64,000 bases of DNA from positions 4,235,001-4,299,000 of the forward strand of contig NZ_CP130319.1 of the NCBI RefSeq assembly GCF_032271945.1, in the 5' to 3' direction. The notes beneath the pieces were generated by a model. That model was not told where the DNA came from, searched no databases, and saw only the letters and a list, made by a program, of their open reading frames with translations. Position numbers and translations under genes: made by a program. Positions 25,023-33,026 of this stretch are shown in pieces; positions within the stretch are counted from its first letter, which is position 1; every line of letters starts with the position of its first letter. This stretch comes from Paenibacillus sp. MBLB1832. GTDB lineage: Bacteria > Bacillota > Bacilli > Paenibacillales > NBRC-103111.

Positions 25023-26558
25023 TTGACTTATTTCATGGGTTTAGACCTAGGAACATCAGCAATCAAATGTATTCTCGTAGATGAAAAAGGAACTGTCATC
25101 GGCTCTCATTCTGTTGAATATCCGTTATCGCAACCGCAACCAGGCTGGGCTGAGCAACAACCTGAGGATTGGTGGAATGCCACAGTCGCAGGTATCCGCG
25201 GCCTTCTGACAAGCACTGGCGTCACGGGTGCTGAAGTTGGTGGCATTGGCTTCTCCGGCCAGATGCATGGGTCGGTCTTCCTGGACGAGGCGCAGCAGGT
25301 CATCCGCCCTGCGCTGCTCTGGTGTGATCAGCGCACCGCGGAGCAGTGCGCCTACATCGAGGCGACCGTCGGCGAAGCCGAGCTCGGTCGCCTTACAGGC
25401 AATCGGGCGCTCACAGGTTTCACCGCGCCCAAGATCTTATGGCTCCGGCAGCATGAGCCGGAGCATTACGCACGCGTTCGGCATCTGCTGCTGCCGAAGG
25501 ATTACGTCAGGCTGCGCCTGACGGGCGCGCTCGGCATGGACATGGCCGACGCCAGCGGCACGCTGCTGCTCGATGTGGCCCATCGCAGCTGGTCGCAAAC
25601 CGTCGCCGAGCGGTTAGAGATCCCGCTCGCGTGGCTGCCGCCGCTCTATGAGTCCGGCGACATTGCCGGGCACCTGCTGCCGGAGGCAGCGGCGCTGACT
25701 GGCCTAGCGCCAGGCACGCCGCTCGTTGTCGGCGGTGGCGACCAAGCCTGCGGCGCCGTTGGTGTCGGCGTCGTCCGCCAAGGCATCGCCTCGGTGGCCC
25801 TCGGTACGTCCGGTGTCGTCTTCGTGCACGACGACACGTACCAAGTGGATGAAGCATACCGGCTTCATTCCTTCTGTCACGGCGTGCCTGGCAAGTGGCA
25901 CCGCATGGGTGTGATGCTTGCCGCAGGCGGCTCCTTCCAGTGGTGGCGCAACCACTTTGCTGGCGAAGAGTTGGCACGCGCGCAAGAAGAAGGAAAAGAC
26001 GTTTATGAAATTTTAACGTCAGACGCAGAAAGAGCACCGCTCGGAAGTGAAGGCTTACTGTTCCTTCCATACTTATCGGGAGAGCGGACCCCTCACCCTG
26101 ATCCGAAAGCACGCGGCGCATTCATCGGGTTGAATCTGCGCCATGGGAAAGCCCACTTAACACGCGCTGTGCTTGAAGGGATCACATTCGGTCTTCGCGA
26201 CTCGATGGAAATGATCCGTGAATCCGGAATTAAAGTCACCGAGCTTCGTGTCAACGGCGGCGGTGCTCGCAGCCCATTCTGGCGGCAAATGATCGCCGAT
26301 ATTTTCGGTATTCCCGTTGTCACCGTGAATTCCACGGATGGCCCCGCTTATGGCGCTGCAATTATGGCCGCATCAGGCGTACTTCAAGTTGATATCGCTC
26401 AACTGTGCGAAGACTGGATTCAAGTTACGAATCGCGTAGAACCTAATCCAGCGAATCAACAGAAATATGAGGCCTACTACAAGGTTTATCGCAGCCTCTA
26501 CCCAACCTTGCAAGGCACGTTCCACCAACTTACGGATTTAGCAAATACGATCAGCTAA
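25023..26558 (+). CDS. xylB: Xylulokinase
   Basis: FGGY-family kinase phosphorylating D-xylulose to xylulose 5-phosphate. Seen: the N-terminal phosphate motif MGLDLGTSAIKC, the substrate region GFSGQMHGSVFLD, GGGDQACGAVGVG near residue 237, GTSGVVF, and the C-terminal NGGGARSPFWRQMIADIFGIPV. TTG 25023 aligns with the normal N-terminus and has AAGGGTG upstream. No xylA or xylose transporter is adjacent. The interior of the gene, about 25240-25970, is visibly richer in G+C than its ends and the neighbours. Confidence 0.92.
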   Translation: MTYFMGLDLGTSAIKCILVDEKGTVIGSHSVEYPLSQPQPGWAEQQPEDWWNATVAGIRGLLTSTGVTGAEVGGIGFSGQMHGSVFLDEAQQVIRPALLWCDQRTAEQCAYIEATVGEAELGRLTGNRALTGFTAPKILWLRQHEPEHYARVRHLLLPKDYVRLRLTGALGMDMADASGTLLLDVAHRSWSQTVAERLEIPLAWLPPLYESGDIAGHLLPEAAALTGLAPGTPLVVGGGDQACGAVGVGVVRQGIASVALGTSGVVFVHDDTYQVDEAYRLHSFCHGVPGKWHRMGVMLAAGGSFQWWRNHFAGEELARAQEEGKDVYEILTSDAERAPLGSEGLLFLPYLSGERTPHPDPKARGAFIGLNLRHGKAHLTRAVLEGITFGLRDSMEMIRESGIKVTELRVNGGGARSPFWRQMIADIFGIPVVTVNSTDGPAYGAAIMAASGVLQVDIAQLCEDWIQVTNRVEPNPANQQKYEAYYKVYRSLYPTLQGTFHQLTDLANTIS

Positions 26559-26561
26559 TAC

Positions 26562-26607
26562 AAAAAAAAGAGGTCGAACAGGAACCGCCTGTTCAACCTC
26601 TTTTTTA
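26562..26607. terminator. Shared bidirectional terminator of xylB and the 6S-like RNA
   Basis: AGAGGTCGAACAGG pairs imperfectly with CCTGTTCAACCTCT. A-run and T-run of six or more flank both sides, so it works in either direction. Confidence 0.88.
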
Positions 26608-26608
26608 T

Positions 26609-26798
26609 ACGAAGAAACCCGCCTATGCCGTCCGGTTTCTGTGCTTCAAACCCGCTCTCGCAGGTGGGTGTCCGCAGAGGTGCATTTGAGGTCCCCTTTC
26701 GAGGGCATGTCAGCCACACTTCAATATAGGTCTCCCTAGAAACAGTCATTGGTTTAAAACAACTTAAAACCGTTACGCACATCGCAGGATTCTTCTTG
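26609..26798 (-). ncRNA. ssrS: Probable 6S RNA (SsrS/BsrA type)
   Basis: About 190 nt without a convincing reading frame, between its own sigma-A promoter and a terminator. The two ends pair: GAAGAA-U-CCUGC with GCGGG-U-UUCUUC, then UGUGC with GCAUA, forming the long closing stem of 6S RNA. The 5' part CCUGCGAUGUGCGUAACGG resembles E. coli 6S (CUGAGAUGUUCGCAAGCGG), and the 3' CGGCAUAGGCGGG resembles its GGCGGCAUCUCGG. An internal hairpin ACCUGC-GAGA-GCGGGU is also visible. 6S RNA binds sigma-A RNA polymerase and dampens transcription in stationary phase. Identification is by eye, without a covariance model. Confidence 0.62.
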
Positions 26799-26805
26799 TG
26801 TTCTT

Positions 26806-26834
26806 ATTATAGATCCTACCTCGCTGATAATCAA
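26806..26834 (-). promoter_or_regulatory. Sigma-A promoter of the 6S-like RNA
   Basis: TTGATT, 17 bp, TATAAT on the minus strand. The -35 box begins just 10 bp past the stop codon of the upstream YesL gene. Confidence 0.7.
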
Positions 26835-26844
26835 CTGGGAAGGA

Positions 26845-27690
26845 TTACTCTATAGTCTTCTCATTCTCACTTTTTTTATTCAAGTTAATAGCAGTTGCGT
26901 CTTCATCCTCGGATTTCTCGGAGTGCGAATCTGCATCCATTTCACTTGCTTCCTGTTCTTCAGCCAATCGTTGCTGTTCTTTCTCTTCCAGCTCCTGCTG
27001 TTTCGTCTGAAGTTTTGTAAAGCTGCGATTGAACTGCCAGAAGGAGAACGTCGCCACAATACTTCCCATGAAGAAAACAACTAAGAAGAAGTTGAACTTC
27101 GTTAAACAAATATACACGATTACCGCATTACAAATCAAAAGTACGATCGAATTAATCGGGTTACCAATCGTAATGAGAATGGAATTTTTCACGATTTGGG
27201 TAATTTTCATGTGTAAATGTACAAGGATGGAGAAGAAATTAAATAACGCAATCATCATAATAACTGTAAAAGCGATAAATAAGACAGCAAGCACTCTCAG
27301 TGAACTTCCTTGCTTCAAATAGAAGAAATAATTCACACCGATGATTACGAAAATGAGTACAAAGAAAATGCCGCCTATCATACTTTGCAAGTAGTTTTCT
27401 TTGTATCCGCGGAAGAACGTTTTTAGTAACGGCACATCTTCTTCGCCCGTCACCCATTTTCTAGCAACAGCGAACATCGCCGTAGTCGCAGGGAACAAAG
27501 TAAACGGTGCCAAAATGGCAAGTATCGGTAAAGTCGCTTTCAATGCATCTTCGGTCTGGCTAACCATCCCCATAAAGAGGAAGAAGAATACCGGTATTGA
27601 GCACAGCATCCAAAGCAAATTAATAACGGACAATCGCATGATCCATTCCGATATTCGGTATAGCCCTCCCATAACTCCCTTAAACTCCAA
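26845..27690 (-). CDS. YesL-family membrane protein (DUF624)
   Basis: Predicted five- to six-helix membrane protein with the family opening GLYRISEWIMRLSVINLLWMLCSIP and the loop VARKWVTGEEDVPLLKTFFRGYKENY. The C-terminal 60 residues are a charged Gln/Glu tail, probably a cytoplasmic coiled coil. Family members often sit near carbohydrate ABC systems, but function is unproven. Here it lies beside xylB and the 6S-like RNA. TTG 27690 has AAGGAGG 8 bp upstream. No terminator separates it from the downstream ncRNA promoter. Confidence 0.85.
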   Translation of the reverse strand: MEFKGVMGGLYRISEWIMRLSVINLLWMLCSIPVFFFLFMGMVSQTEDALKATLPILAILAPFTLFPATTAMFAVARKWVTGEEDVPLLKTFFRGYKENYLQSMIGGIFFVLIFVIIGVNYFFYLKQGSSLRVLAVLFIAFTVIMMIALFNFFSILVHLHMKITQIVKNSILITIGNPINSIVLLICNAVIVYICLTKFNFFLVVFFMGSIVATFSFWQFNRSFTKLQTKQQELEEKEQQRLAEEQEASEMDADSHSEKSEDEDATAINLNKKSENEKTIE

Positions 27691-27897
27691 AACTGCTTCC
27701 TCCTTAGCGTCTCCATCTGGAAACTTTCTGCGTTGTTTGTCGCATGCTGTCTGCTGAGCATGTCTATTTCCGATATGTTTTTCATTATAGCCTATTTTTC
27801 AATATATAGGTAGACGTCTAGTCGTTCTAGGTTCTTTTACATAGTATAGTATTGTCTAATCGCCCCACCCCCAAATCTTTTTCAGGAGGTTGATACT

Positions 27898-27984
27898 ATG
27901 TCTCACGCAGTTGGAACATCCGCAGGTGCAATCTTGGTACTTTTTATCCTTTTAGTCATCATCACTAGCTCTTTCGTACTCTAA
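27898..27984 (+). CDS. YjcZ-type sporulation micropeptide, 28 residues
   Basis: Very short gene with a perfect AGGAGG 8 bp upstream of ATG and a strong terminator right after. The peptide MSHAVGTSAGAILVLFILLV continues ITSSFVL and is a single hydrophobic helix. The VLFILLVII segment matches YjcZ/SscA-type spore peptides. A CATAGTATA sequence at 27840-27848 fits a sigma-K -10 box, although no -35 partner is present at the right distance. Expression late in sporulation is likely but inferred. Confidence 0.75.
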   Translation: MSHAVGTSAGAILVLFILLVIITSSFVL

Positions 27985-27998
27985 AATATAACGTGAAC

Positions 27999-28034
27999 AA
28001 AAGGCGAAGATCCGTAGGATCTCCGCCTTTTTTA
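27999..28034. terminator. Bidirectional terminator between the micropeptide and cshA
   Basis: AAAAGGCGAAGATCC pairs with GGATCTCCGCCTTTT, with T-runs in both directions. Confidence 0.88.
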
Positions 28035-28044
28035 GTGCCGCGAT

Positions 28045-29655
28045 TTATTTATTTACAAGTGTATCTTCGCTTTTACGTGGAGCTCTGGAACGATCGCGGT
28101 TCCCAGAGTTGTTGCTGCCGTAATCACGGTTTCTGGAGGAAGAGCTGCTTCCGCCTTCTCTGTTTGAACCGTAGTCTCTGCTATCTTTACGCGGGTAACG
28201 GGAGTTGGAGCTGGAACCACCTGTTCCAGAACCGCTGCCATAGCCTCCGCCTTGACGACGATCGCCTGAACCTGAACCATATCCACCGCCAACGCGACGA
28301 CCTGAGCTGCGAACGTCGAATTTTTTCTTTCTTGCACGGATTGGATCTTCTGGTGTCAATTCGATTGTTAAATCTTTCTTGTCGCCAGTCAACAATTTCA
28401 TTGCAGCTGCAAGCAAGTTAACGGAATCGTATTGCTCAAGCATTTGAATCGCTAAGCCTTTGAATTCGGAATGCTCTTCTTTTTGAAGAACATCCAATAT
28501 ACGCTCAGCTGTCATTTTTTGTTTACCTTCGATCGCTTCAGCTAAGCTTGGCAAAGGTTTTTTGTTAATTTTATGACGAGTAACCTTCTCAATGAAGTGA
28601 AGGTGATCAATTTCACGCGGTGTTACGAAAGTCCAAGCAGTACCTTCTTTACCAGCACGACCTGTACGGCCGATACGGTGAACGTAGCTTTCTGGATCTT
28701 GCGGAAGATCGAAGTTAATAACGTGAGTTACACCCGAAACGTCAAGTCCACGTGCCGCAACGTCTGTTGCAACCAGCACATCAATGCTGCCATCGCGGAA
28801 TTTTCTCATCACGTTGTCACGTTGATTTTGGGACAAGTCACCATGTAGACCTTCAGCAGCGTAACCACGTTTTTGAAGAGCTTCTGCAAGCTCATCTACA
28901 CGACGTTTCGTACGGCCGAAAATTATAGCCAAATCTGGCGCTTCCATATCGATCAAACGGCTAAGCGCTTCAAACTTTTGTTTCTCGTGAAGTTCGATAT
29001 AAGCTTGCTCAATTGTAGGGGCACTCACTTGTTTAGGAATTACGGAAACGTGCTCTGGGTTACGCAGGAACTGTTGAGCAAGACGTTGAATGTTCGTAGG
29101 CATAGTTGCCGAGAACAACATCGTGTGACGCTCTTCTGGTACAAGCTTCAAAATGGATTGGATATCTTCCATGAAGCCCATGTCTAACATTTCATCCGCT
29201 TCATCCAGAATAACCGTTTGTACATCATCAAGCTTAATTGTTTTACGGTTAATGTGGTCAAGAAGACGTCCTGGTGTACCGATAATGATTTGTGGTTTCT
29301 TTTTCAATGCACGGATTTGTTTTACGATGTCCTGTCCACCATAAATTGGCAAAGAACGAATGCCTTTGAAACGACCGAGTTTTTCAATCTCTTCCGCAAC
29401 CTGGATGGCAAGTTCCCGTGTAGGACACATGATTAATGCCGAAATGCGCTCTTCTTTAATGTTGATTTTGTTAACAAGCGGAATACCGAATGCTGCAGTT
29501 TTCCCTGTTCCTGTTTGTGCTTGCCCGATCAAATCACGGCCTTCCATGGCCAGTGGAATTGTTTTCTCTTGGATTGGTGTGGACTCTTCAAAGCCCATTT
29601 CTGTAATTGCACGCAATACCGATGCGTCTAAACCAAACTCCTGAAATGTTTTCAA
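28045..29655 (-). CDS. cshA: DEAD-box RNA helicase CshA
   Basis: ATP-dependent RNA helicase involved in RNA turnover and cold adaptation. Motifs in order: Q motif ([23 protein letters not shown]), I (AQTGTGKT), II ([10 protein letters not shown]), III (SAT), V/VI ([13 protein letters not shown] and [13 protein letters not shown]). The C-terminal region (about 440-536) is rich in Gly, Ser and Arg, an RNA-binding tail. TTG 29655 has AAAGGAGA upstream. The leader is about 150 nt and contains a hairpin near the ribosome site, as expected for a cold-regulated gene. Confidence 0.93.
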   Translation of the reverse strand: MKTFQEFGLDASVLRAITEMGFEESTPIQEKTIPLAMEGRDLIGQAQTGTGKTAAFGIPLVNKINIKEERISALIMCPTRELAIQVAEEIEKLGRFKGIRSLPIYGGQDIVKQIRALKKKPQIIIGTPGRLLDHINRKTIKLDDVQTVILDEADEMLDMGFMEDIQSILKLVPEERHTMLFSATMPTNIQRLAQQFLRNPEHVSVIPKQVSAPTIEQAYIELHEKQKFEALSRLIDMEAPDLAIIFGRTKRRVDELAEALQKRGYAAEGLHGDLSQNQRDNVMRKFRDGSIDVLVATDVAARGLDVSGVTHVINFDLPQDPESYVHRIGRTGRAGKEGTAWTFVTPREIDHLHFIEKVTRHKINKKPLPSLAEAIEGKQKMTAERILDVLQKEEHSEFKGLAIQMLEQYDSVNLLAAAMKLLTGDKKDLTIELTPEDPIRARKKKFDVRSSGRRVGGGYGSGSGDRRQGGGYGSGSGTGGSSSNSRYPRKDSRDYGSNREGGSSSSSRNRDYGSNNSGNRDRSRAPRKSEDTLVNK

Positions 29656-29675
29656 ATAAATTCAATCTCCTTTTG

Positions 29676-29700
29676 TACAGGGCAGGCTAATGCCTTGTAT
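29676..29700 (-). promoter_or_regulatory. Leader hairpin just upstream of the cshA ribosome site
   Basis: On the minus strand TACAAGGCA and TGCCCTGTA pair with one mismatch around a 6-nt loop, ending about 6 bp before AAAGGAGA. It could modulate translation by temperature or by CshA itself. Confidence 0.4.
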
Positions 29701-29814
29701 CTTTTTTACCCTTAAGTACGACTTCCTATCCGTCTCTATAGTTTCTTAGTGGATTACACTTTCGATTTAACATCTTCCATGATCCAACAGGCCGCCCTTA
29801 AGAACATCTAAAAT

Positions 29815-29843
29815 ATTATAGCACAGTGATATCCACATTGCCA
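29815..29843 (-). promoter_or_regulatory. Promoter of cshA
   Basis: Extended -10 TGCTATAAT with TGGCAA 17 bp upstream on the minus strand. The start would be near 29808. Confidence 0.65.
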
Positions 29844-29941
29844 GTGGCTTCTTTTCCTACCTCGGGACGAAACCGAATGCATAAGTCGCTCGTATTATAG
29901 GGAGAACAATAAAACGGAATCGAACAGAGGAGAGTTTTCAC

Positions 29942-30478
29942 ATGTCCATTTTCAAACGTGTCAGCAACATTTTGCGCAGCCAGAAACAAGAACCTGCAAC
30001 GTCTTCAACAGGCAATCCACTTGAAGATTCACGCGTTGGCGATATTGTTAATGTAGACTTAGAAGAATACGTCATTTCAGGCAAAGTCGTTTATTTCGAC
30101 CGCGGATTTGCGCCGCATCGCTATGCTTATTATTTGCAAAGCGGCAAAAATATTCAGTGCTTGATTGTGGAAAAAGGCAGAACCTACGACTGTTTCCTGT
30201 GCAACTTCATGGAAGGTGCGCTTGATGACCCGAATGACGTACCTACACGGTTGGAGCTGGATGGCGAAGCCACTTTTGATCTTGAGTTCCACCGCAACGA
30301 CGTCTCCCGTACGGAGGGAAATACCGATTTCCGCAGTGGCGATGATATTATTTTTTGGCGTTATTTCGGACCGGATCATCGGTACTTCTTCCTCCAATGG
30401 CAAGATGGGAAATTCGTTGCTATGGAAGGGGAACGTACACCTGGCAATCAGATCAATTTTTTGAAATCGACGCCTTAA
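29942..30478 (+). CDS. DUF4178-family protein
   Basis: Soluble 178-residue protein, mostly beta, with two related halves (DIVNVDLEEYVISGKVVYFDRG and GDDIIFWRYFGPDHRYFFLQW) typical of DUF4178. Biochemical function is unknown. GAGGAGAG precedes the ATG. A DUF4247 lipoprotein gene follows after 63 bp. The two families are repeatedly neighbours in Gram-positives, so a joint envelope role is plausible. Confidence 0.75.
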   Translation: MSIFKRVSNILRSQKQEPATSSTGNPLEDSRVGDIVNVDLEEYVISGKVVYFDRGFAPHRYAYYLQSGKNIQCLIVEKGRTYDCFLCNFMEGALDDPNDVPTRLELDGEATFDLEFHRNDVSRTEGNTDFRSGDDIIFWRYFGPDHRYFFLQWQDGKFVAMEGERTPGNQINFLKSTP

Positions 30479-30541
30479 ACATCCATATGCTATCATTGAA
30501 ACAGGTTTCCGATTGATTCGGAAAGGAGGACTTATCACATC

Positions 30542-31219
30542 ATGAAGAGATGGACTTCGTGGCTTTCTCTCTTACTCATTATTACGCTTCTTACTGCATG
30601 TGGCGCTGATGCTGCCCGTTACATCAAAGACGAATACCCGTTAGTTAGTGTGGATGGCAAGGGAAGTAACATGTCGAAGGTGTACGCCGTTGAAGGCAAA
30701 AACGTACCCACTGTTGCCAATGAACTCGCTGCCAAAGAAAAGCCAAAAGAGAAAAGTAAGGAATCTGAGGATCAAATGTTCCTTGTATACAATGACAAGG
30801 TTATTAATATCCAGAAGGATCCCGCTGATAATAAGAATACCTTAGTACAAATAGACAGCATCGAATATGCTAAATCTCATTACGATTCTTCATTCTTACA
30901 GGGCTATTTGACCGCAACACTGCTTCAATCGTTATTCGGTGGGAACTGGTTTAACAACCGTGGGTCCTACGATTATCGCGGATACACACAGACACCGAAT
31001 TACAAGTCTGGTGCAGGCACCACGACATCACCTTCAACGGATAAAAAGCCGACGACTTCAGATCGAACAGGCGGATTCACAAGCGGCGCGGCCAACCCAA
31101 GCTCGGGAAGCAGTTCAACCACTCGGAAGAACGATGGATCTACGCCGAATAAAGTAACCAAACCCACGACAAGCAAACCAAGCACAACCAAAAAAACCGG
31201 TTCATTTAAGCGCCGCTAA
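30542..31219 (+). CDS. DUF4247-family lipoprotein
   Basis: Lipoprotein with lipobox LTAC and acylated Cys20. Residues about 25-120 are the conserved DUF4247 domain (RYIKDEYPLV...SQVYAV-like, then FLVYNDKVINIQKDP). YAKSHYDSSFLQGYL and GNWFNNRGSYDYRGY follow. The last 80 residues are a low-complexity Ser/Thr/Gly/Lys tail ending KRR, suited to lying in the cell wall. GGAGG lies 12 bp upstream. Probably transcribed with the DUF4178 gene. Function unknown. Confidence 0.78.
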   Translation: MKRWTSWLSLLLIITLLTACGADAARYIKDEYPLVSVDGKGSNMSKVYAVEGKNVPTVANELAAKEKPKEKSKESEDQMFLVYNDKVINIQKDPADNKNTLVQIDSIEYAKSHYDSSFLQGYLTATLLQSLFGGNWFNNRGSYDYRGYTQTPNYKSGAGTTTSPSTDKKPTTSDRTGGFTSGAANPSSGSSSTTRKNDGSTPNKVTKPTTSKPSTTKKTGSFKRR

Positions 31220-31234
31220 CAAGTGATTGTATAT

Positions 31235-31268
31235 AAGCTGTTGTCCCTATATGGGGCGCAGCTTTTTA
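31235..31268 (+). terminator. Terminator after the DUF4247 gene
   Basis: AAGCTG...CAGCTT outer stem with an inner CCC/GGG pairing, followed by TTTTTA. Confidence 0.8.
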
Positions 31269-31281
31269 TATTCCCCACACC

Positions 31282-31300
31282 ATTTAACCACTGGTTAAAT
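31282..31300. promoter_or_regulatory. 19-bp perfect palindrome upstream of yitT
   Basis: ATTTAACCA-C-TGGTTAAAT, with 9-bp arms, ends 5 bp before the -35 hexamer of the yitT promoter. It looks like an operator for a dimeric regulator. Confidence 0.5.
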
Positions 31301-31305
31301 GATGA

Positions 31306-31333
31306 TTGCAGTTTTGGAAGAATGAATTATACT
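31306..31333 (+). promoter_or_regulatory. Promoter of yitT
   Basis: TTGCAG, 16 bp, TATACT, about 38 bp before the start. Confidence 0.5.
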
Positions 31334-31370
31334 TGCAATATGCTGCATACTAATCTAGAGGTGATTTGTT

Positions 31371-32192
31371 TTGAAAAAGGCGCTGGATGTTCTAATCATT
31401 CTAGTTGGCGCAATGCTTGTCGCGGTTGGCTTCAATATGTTCCTCATCCCCCATCAATTACTTAGCGGCGGGGTTTCTGGAATTGCCATGATCATCGGTT
31501 ATTTTTCCAATTTTAACATCGGGTTTCTGTATTTATTGTTCAATCTGCCTTTGATGATTTGGGGACTTGTGTCCATTGGTCGACGTTTTATTATGATTAG
31601 TGTCGCATCGGTTGTCTTAACGACTTGGATGATGCAGATCATTCCAACCAATTTCGTGGCCAAAGACCCTATGCTTGGTGCCGTATTTGGCGGTGTGCTT
31701 ATTGGCATCGGCAGCGGAATCACGCTAAGAATCGGCGGATCTAGCGGAGGATTCGATATCGTTGGTTTGATTTTGACACGGAAATATGATTTCCCGCTTG
31801 GCATGATTCTCTCTGCGATGAACGGTGTCGTCATTGTCGCACTCGGCTATTTCAAGAATAATTGGGATCTTGCTTTATTCTCGATGCTAGCTATTTTTAT
31901 TAGTGGTAAAACCGTAGATATGATACATATCAGTCATGTTAAAGTAACCGCATTCATTGTTACCAAGCATAAAGATGCGATTATCAACAAGCTGCTTATG
32001 ATACCTCGCGGCGTTACCTTGATCAAAACAGAAGGCGCTTATACGCAACAGCAGCATGATATGTTGATGACGGTTACAACACGATATGAATTGGTTGAAT
32101 TAAAACGAATTATTAAGGAAATTGATCCAAAAGCGTTCGTAAATATTGTGGAAACCGTTGGTGTTGTCGGAGAATTCCGCAAACATAAGTAA
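31371..32192 (+). CDS. YitT-family membrane protein (DUF161 plus DUF2179)
   Basis: Five to six membrane helices with the GGVSGIAMI and GGSSGGFDIVG repeats of the YitT family, followed by a cytoplasmic DUF2179 domain (about residues 215-270; IPRGVTLIKTEGAY...). Transport has been proposed for the family but is unproven. The start is TTG with AGAGGTGAT upstream, matching the usual MKK N-terminus. A perfect palindrome in the promoter suggests specific regulation. Confidence 0.87.
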   Translation: MKKALDVLIILVGAMLVAVGFNMFLIPHQLLSGGVSGIAMIIGYFSNFNIGFLYLLFNLPLMIWGLVSIGRRFIMISVASVVLTTWMMQIIPTNFVAKDPMLGAVFGGVLIGIGSGITLRIGGSSGGFDIVGLILTRKYDFPLGMILSAMNGVVIVALGYFKNNWDLALFSMLAIFISGKTVDMIHISHVKVTAFIVTKHKDAIINKLLMIPRGVTLIKTEGAYTQQQHDMLMTVTTRYELVELKRIIKEIDPKAFVNIVETVGVVGEFRKHK

Positions 32193-32230
32193 GAAATCAG
32201 CTAACTGCCCCTTTATTCCGTGTTGAATTG

Positions 32231-32239
32231 TGTTATAAT
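32231..32239 (+). promoter_or_regulatory. Extended -10 promoter of the 62-residue protein gene
   Basis: TGTTATAAT matches the extended -10 consensus exactly. No good -35 is present. The start lies about 85 bp downstream. Confidence 0.4.
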
Positions 32240-32328
32240 GATTGTAATTTCATATAGTTCTGGTTTTCATCGATGGTAGGTTCAGGCGTGTTTCTTATTC
32301 TAATCTTCTGATTGGAAGGGTGATGCTT

Positions 32329-32517
32329 GTGGAGACAGTCAAATTATCCAGGATTGTATTGAAATTAACACCCGAGTTGTATCCCTCTTTAACCAGCCAT
32401 GAGTTGGAATCCGAGATCGTTCTACGGTTCGGTATAGAGGCACTCGCAGCGGAAGATGTCATGGAAATTATTCAATTCAGCATTTCGGAACATCACAAGG
32501 ACACCCTGTATCATTGA
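32329..32517 (+). CDS. Small acidic protein, 62 residues, not recognised
   Basis: Soluble, without a signal peptide or membrane helix. The middle (SHELESEIVLRFGIEALAAEDVMEIIQF) is helical and suggests a small helical bundle or interaction module. GTG 32329 is chosen because GGAAGGG lies 8 bp upstream. ATG 32323 would be too close to that site. The terminator stem overlaps the last codons. Function unknown. Confidence 0.65.
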   Translation: METVKLSRIVLKLTPELYPSLTSHELESEIVLRFGIEALAAEDVMEIIQFSISEHHKDTLYH

Positions 32518-32531
32518 GGGTGTCTTTTTTG
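32499..32531 (+). terminator. Terminator overlapping the end of the 62-residue gene
   Basis: GACACCCT pairs with AGGGTGTC, followed by TTTTTT. The left arm lies inside the coding region. Confidence 0.85.
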
Positions 32532-32595
32532 CAACCTTTTCTTGTATCGTTATTAAAATTGTAATAAATAGGCTATATAGGTTATGATAAGTCCA

Positions 32596-32604
32596 TGATA
32601 TAAT
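32596..32604 (+). promoter_or_regulatory. Extended -10 promoter of tatA
   Basis: TGATATAAT fits TGnTATAAT exactly and lies 35 bp before the start. Confidence 0.5.
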
Positions 32605-32638
32605 GAGATTAACATAACTTATAATGGAGGTGTCTGGA

Positions 32639-32872
32639 ATGGGAGCTTTATCTCCTTGGCACATCATTCTTATTGCGATCGTTGCCCTGCTGCTATTTGG
32701 GCCGAATAAACTGCCTGAGCTTGGACGAGGTTTTGGCAAAATGTTCCGTGAATTCAAAGATGCAACGAATGGAAACGGCGGTAACACATCCACGGATGAG
32801 CAGCCAGCCATTGCACGTAAAGAAATTAATCCTGAAGTAACGAAGAGTGAATCGGGACCAATTAGCAAGTAA
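32639..32872 (+). CDS. tatA: Twin-arginine translocase subunit TatA/TatE
   Basis: 77-residue pore-forming subunit of the Tat exporter for folded proteins. It has the diagnostic short membrane helix (HIILIAIVALLLFGPNKLPEL), the FGP hinge, the amphipathic helix (LGRGFGKMFREFKDA) and a disordered acidic tail. ATG 32639 follows GGAGG. There is no tatC nearby, so it must pair with a TatC encoded elsewhere. Confidence 0.93.
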   Translation: MGALSPWHIILIAIVALLLFGPNKLPELGRGFGKMFREFKDATNGNGGNTSTDEQPAIARKEINPEVTKSESGPISK

Positions 32873-32879
32873 CATGACG

Positions 32880-32912
32880 ACACCTGGGAGCCTAAGCTCC
32901 CAGGTGTTTTTT
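32880..32912 (+). terminator. Terminator of tatA
   Basis: Perfect 12-bp stem ACACCTGGGAGC with loop CTAA, then TTTTTT. Confidence 0.92.
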
Positions 32913-33026
32913 GTTTGCCATTTTTCAACCCGCTTCAACAAAAGCCTACAAATTTCCTATGGGCGTACTATCCCGCTTGCCTTATAATAGAGATTAGAAA
33001 CAAAGATTGGAGTGGACTTATTCATC

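Noticed and set aside
25507..26121. 204-codon minus-strand open frame, Arg/Ala-rich
   Set aside because: It lies wholly inside the GC-rich part of xylB, where stop codons are rare, and has no start signal.
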